DNA from: Acanthosoma haemorrhoidale
Taxonomy: Eukaryota > Arthropoda > Insecta > Hemiptera > Acanthosomatidae
Length of the DNA stretch: 64,000 bases
Direction: 5' to 3'
Assembly (NCBI GenBank): GCA_930367205.1
Contig: OV884011.1
Location: forward strand, 108,119,139 to 108,183,138
The position numbers and the translations under genes were made by a program. The notes beneath the pieces were generated by a model. It saw only the letters and a list, made by a program, of their open reading frames with translations. It had not been told where the DNA came from and did no database searches. Every line of letters starts with the position of its first letter. Positions within the stretch are counted from its first letter, which is position 1. Positions 62,400-64,000 of this stretch are shown here, one piece after another.

Positions 62400-63130
62400 G
62401 TAATAAAAATAATGTGGACCGGCAAGACTTTTACTAAAATAATAATAATAAAAAAAACACGTTTTTACATTGGGTATGACAACTGTAAAAATTGATTTTT
62501 TTCTTTATTCTTTGAAGGTGTGTGGTTTACAACGTAAAAAAAACTGATGTTCTTAGTGCACCACTTTTGTTTTGCTTACTACGTTACGTACACTGAACCA
62601 AATTCAATGACAACACCTATCCGTGTCCCAGTTTGTGGTAGTACTTCATTGCAAATCACACCATCCGACTCCTGTTCAGATGTTTGCAGCCCTCTAACAC
62701 TAGCGGGGGGAGGAGGGAGTACAATGGCCCACGGGTCTGTGTTTACTACCATAGATTTCACGGTGACCGTCAGTCCCAGTCTAGTAGATCCACCGTAGTC
62801 CCGTGACCAAACCGTAGCGGCTTTATTGGCCATTTTACAGGCGCGTGGCTCGCCTGCATAATGGAAAATATTATTTATTATACACCGTCCTATCTAGTTC
62901 AATTATTATTATGGTTCGTATCGCAAAAGTATAAGGAATTAATGGGGGCGGTACAAAAAGAAACTGACGTAAAATGTACATATGGTGTATACTAATGGGA
63001 AATTAATCTGGGTCTCATGATATTATCGATATATAATTATATCATGGTCCTAGGTCATGGGAATGAGAAATCCTGAGATCGAAATCAATTGACATTTAGT
63101 CATTTAATTTCTGAGAAATATTTTTTCCTT
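62400..63130. other. Non-coding stretch with an unassigned open patch
   Basis: At 62,579-62,833 (minus) an 84-codon frame begins with ATG in a good context (MANKAATVWSRDYGGSTRLG). An 83-codon frame lies opposite on the plus strand. Neither has a recognisable domain; an isolated exon is possible. Confidence 0.3.
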
Positions 63131-63144
63131 TCTGCTTCTGCAGA

Positions 63145-63264
63145 TTGTATGAATGAGCGAGTGAATGATGCTGTAAATATGGTATGAATGAGATCATTTA
63201 TCTGTATTATTATTGCCTTATAAAAGGCAGATTGTAATTATTGCACAATAAAGATTGTTAACTG
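63145..63264 (+). mobile_element. LINE-A copy 10, minimal 3' end only
   Basis: Only the last ~120 bp of LINE-A are present: ATGAATGAGCGAGTGAATG, GTAAATATGGTATGAATGAG, the TGCCTTATAAAAGGCA hairpin, ATTATTGCACAATAAAG and a short tail. A perfect 14-bp TSD, TCTGCTTCTGCAGA (63131-63144 and 63265-63278), shows that this is a genuine very short insertion and not a later deletion. The intact TSD and tail suggest it is young. Confidence 0.93.
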
Positions 63265-63278
63265 TCTGCTTCTGCAGA

Positions 63279-64000
63279 ATTCAATAATTAACTCTTTACT
63301 GGTATGCTCAGATGTATTAAAGTAGTTCTTTGGTAAGCAGTCATTAAGGCTCAGTAACTTATTTATCCCCCCTTTTCATAAAAACCAAATTCAATCCACT
63401 ATTCCGTTTCATACACTGAACCAAACTAAGTCAGCTTTTTAAGTATCACTATCCAATGACAACCACCAAACCGCTACCCTGATTTACTGCACTTTATCAC
63501 CACCTTTAGACAAAATACTAAGCGACGAAATGCTATTCATAATTTTAAATTTACAACATGGCAGTTCTAGCAAAACGTCATGAGATTCATTTAAAATTTG
63601 GGGGATCACAAACACATATTTTCAACGCATTCACAAATAATTATATTTCTGAACATGATACAATTTGAAATCACACAAGTTTTTTTTTTGCTATTTTAGG
63701 TGTGTTATATAAGTTGATCATATCGGCCAGTAGGCAGTTAGAAGATACAAGTCTTTTTTGATGATGAACTCTAATCGATGAATGATGAAAATTATCTAAT
63801 CTATCTCAAATGTTAAATTTATATTTAAAAACATGATGGATTATATGTATTGGTTAAGATGTAGTTAGGGGATCTGTGCAAAAACAAATTAAACATGAAT
63901 GAAATAACTAAACCTGTCCCTCTATTGTTTAAGCTCTCTGAAGTCAAAGCTCAGAAGCTATTGAAGGTTTAAAAGCTGGTATTTTTGTCATCTGTGATTG
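63279..64000. other. AT-rich non-coding stretch
   Basis: No gene or repeat is recognised up to the window edge. Confidence 0.5.

Overview
This is a eukaryotic, AT-rich, repeat-laden piece of nuclear DNA, most probably from an arthropod. The clearest taxonomic clue is a nuclear copy of mitochondrial DNA (numt) in the order COX1, tRNA-Leu(UUR), COX2. That order is typical of Pancrustacea, and the fragment makes sense only if TGA is read as Trp and AGA as Ser. The Jockey-type retroelements and the Tc1-type transposon fit an insect; I would guess Hemiptera but cannot show it. I found no intact host gene. No reading frame exceeds about 200 codons, and the long ones with recognisable content all belong to decayed transposable elements. 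The window looks intergenic or deep-intronic.

Layout. About 1-7.6 kb is AT-rich, with a hammerhead-ribozyme-like repeat at 5.1 kb. A decayed Tc1 transposase remnant lies at 7.7-8.3 kb and a second hammerhead-like repeat at 8.7 kb. From 14 kb onward the window is seeded with one non-LTR retrotransposon family, here called LINE-A (Jockey-like). Copies lie at 14.1, 17.4, 18.7, 23.3, 27.7, 31.6, 33.5, 34.8 and 63.1 kb, a diverged relative at 40.6 kb, and one long copy with ORF1, endonuclease and RT remnants at 53.7-57.2 kb. A different Jockey-like relative is at 28.4-28.8 kb. A second family, LINE-B, lies tail to tail with the long LINE-A copy at 58.2-60.1 kb.

Six LINE-A copies have recognisable target-site duplications (TSDs) of 11-14 bp, one of them with a mismatch, so their ends and mode of insertion can be read directly. 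Two insertions are especially informative. The copy at 17.4 kb carries at its truncated 5' end the first ~45 nt of U6 snRNA in the opposite orientation, inside the TSD. The copy at 23.3 kb was inserted into the COX1 part of the numt and duplicated 11 bp of it.

Other structure: a nested palindrome at 15.5 kb, a 91-bp TC microsatellite at 38 kb, a diverged ~140-bp direct duplication at 47.1/47.6 kb, and a protein-like but interrupted minus-strand frame at 45.3-45.6 kb. The elements do not form a pathway. The window records successive insertion and decay of retroelements, one DNA transposon and mitochondrial DNA.
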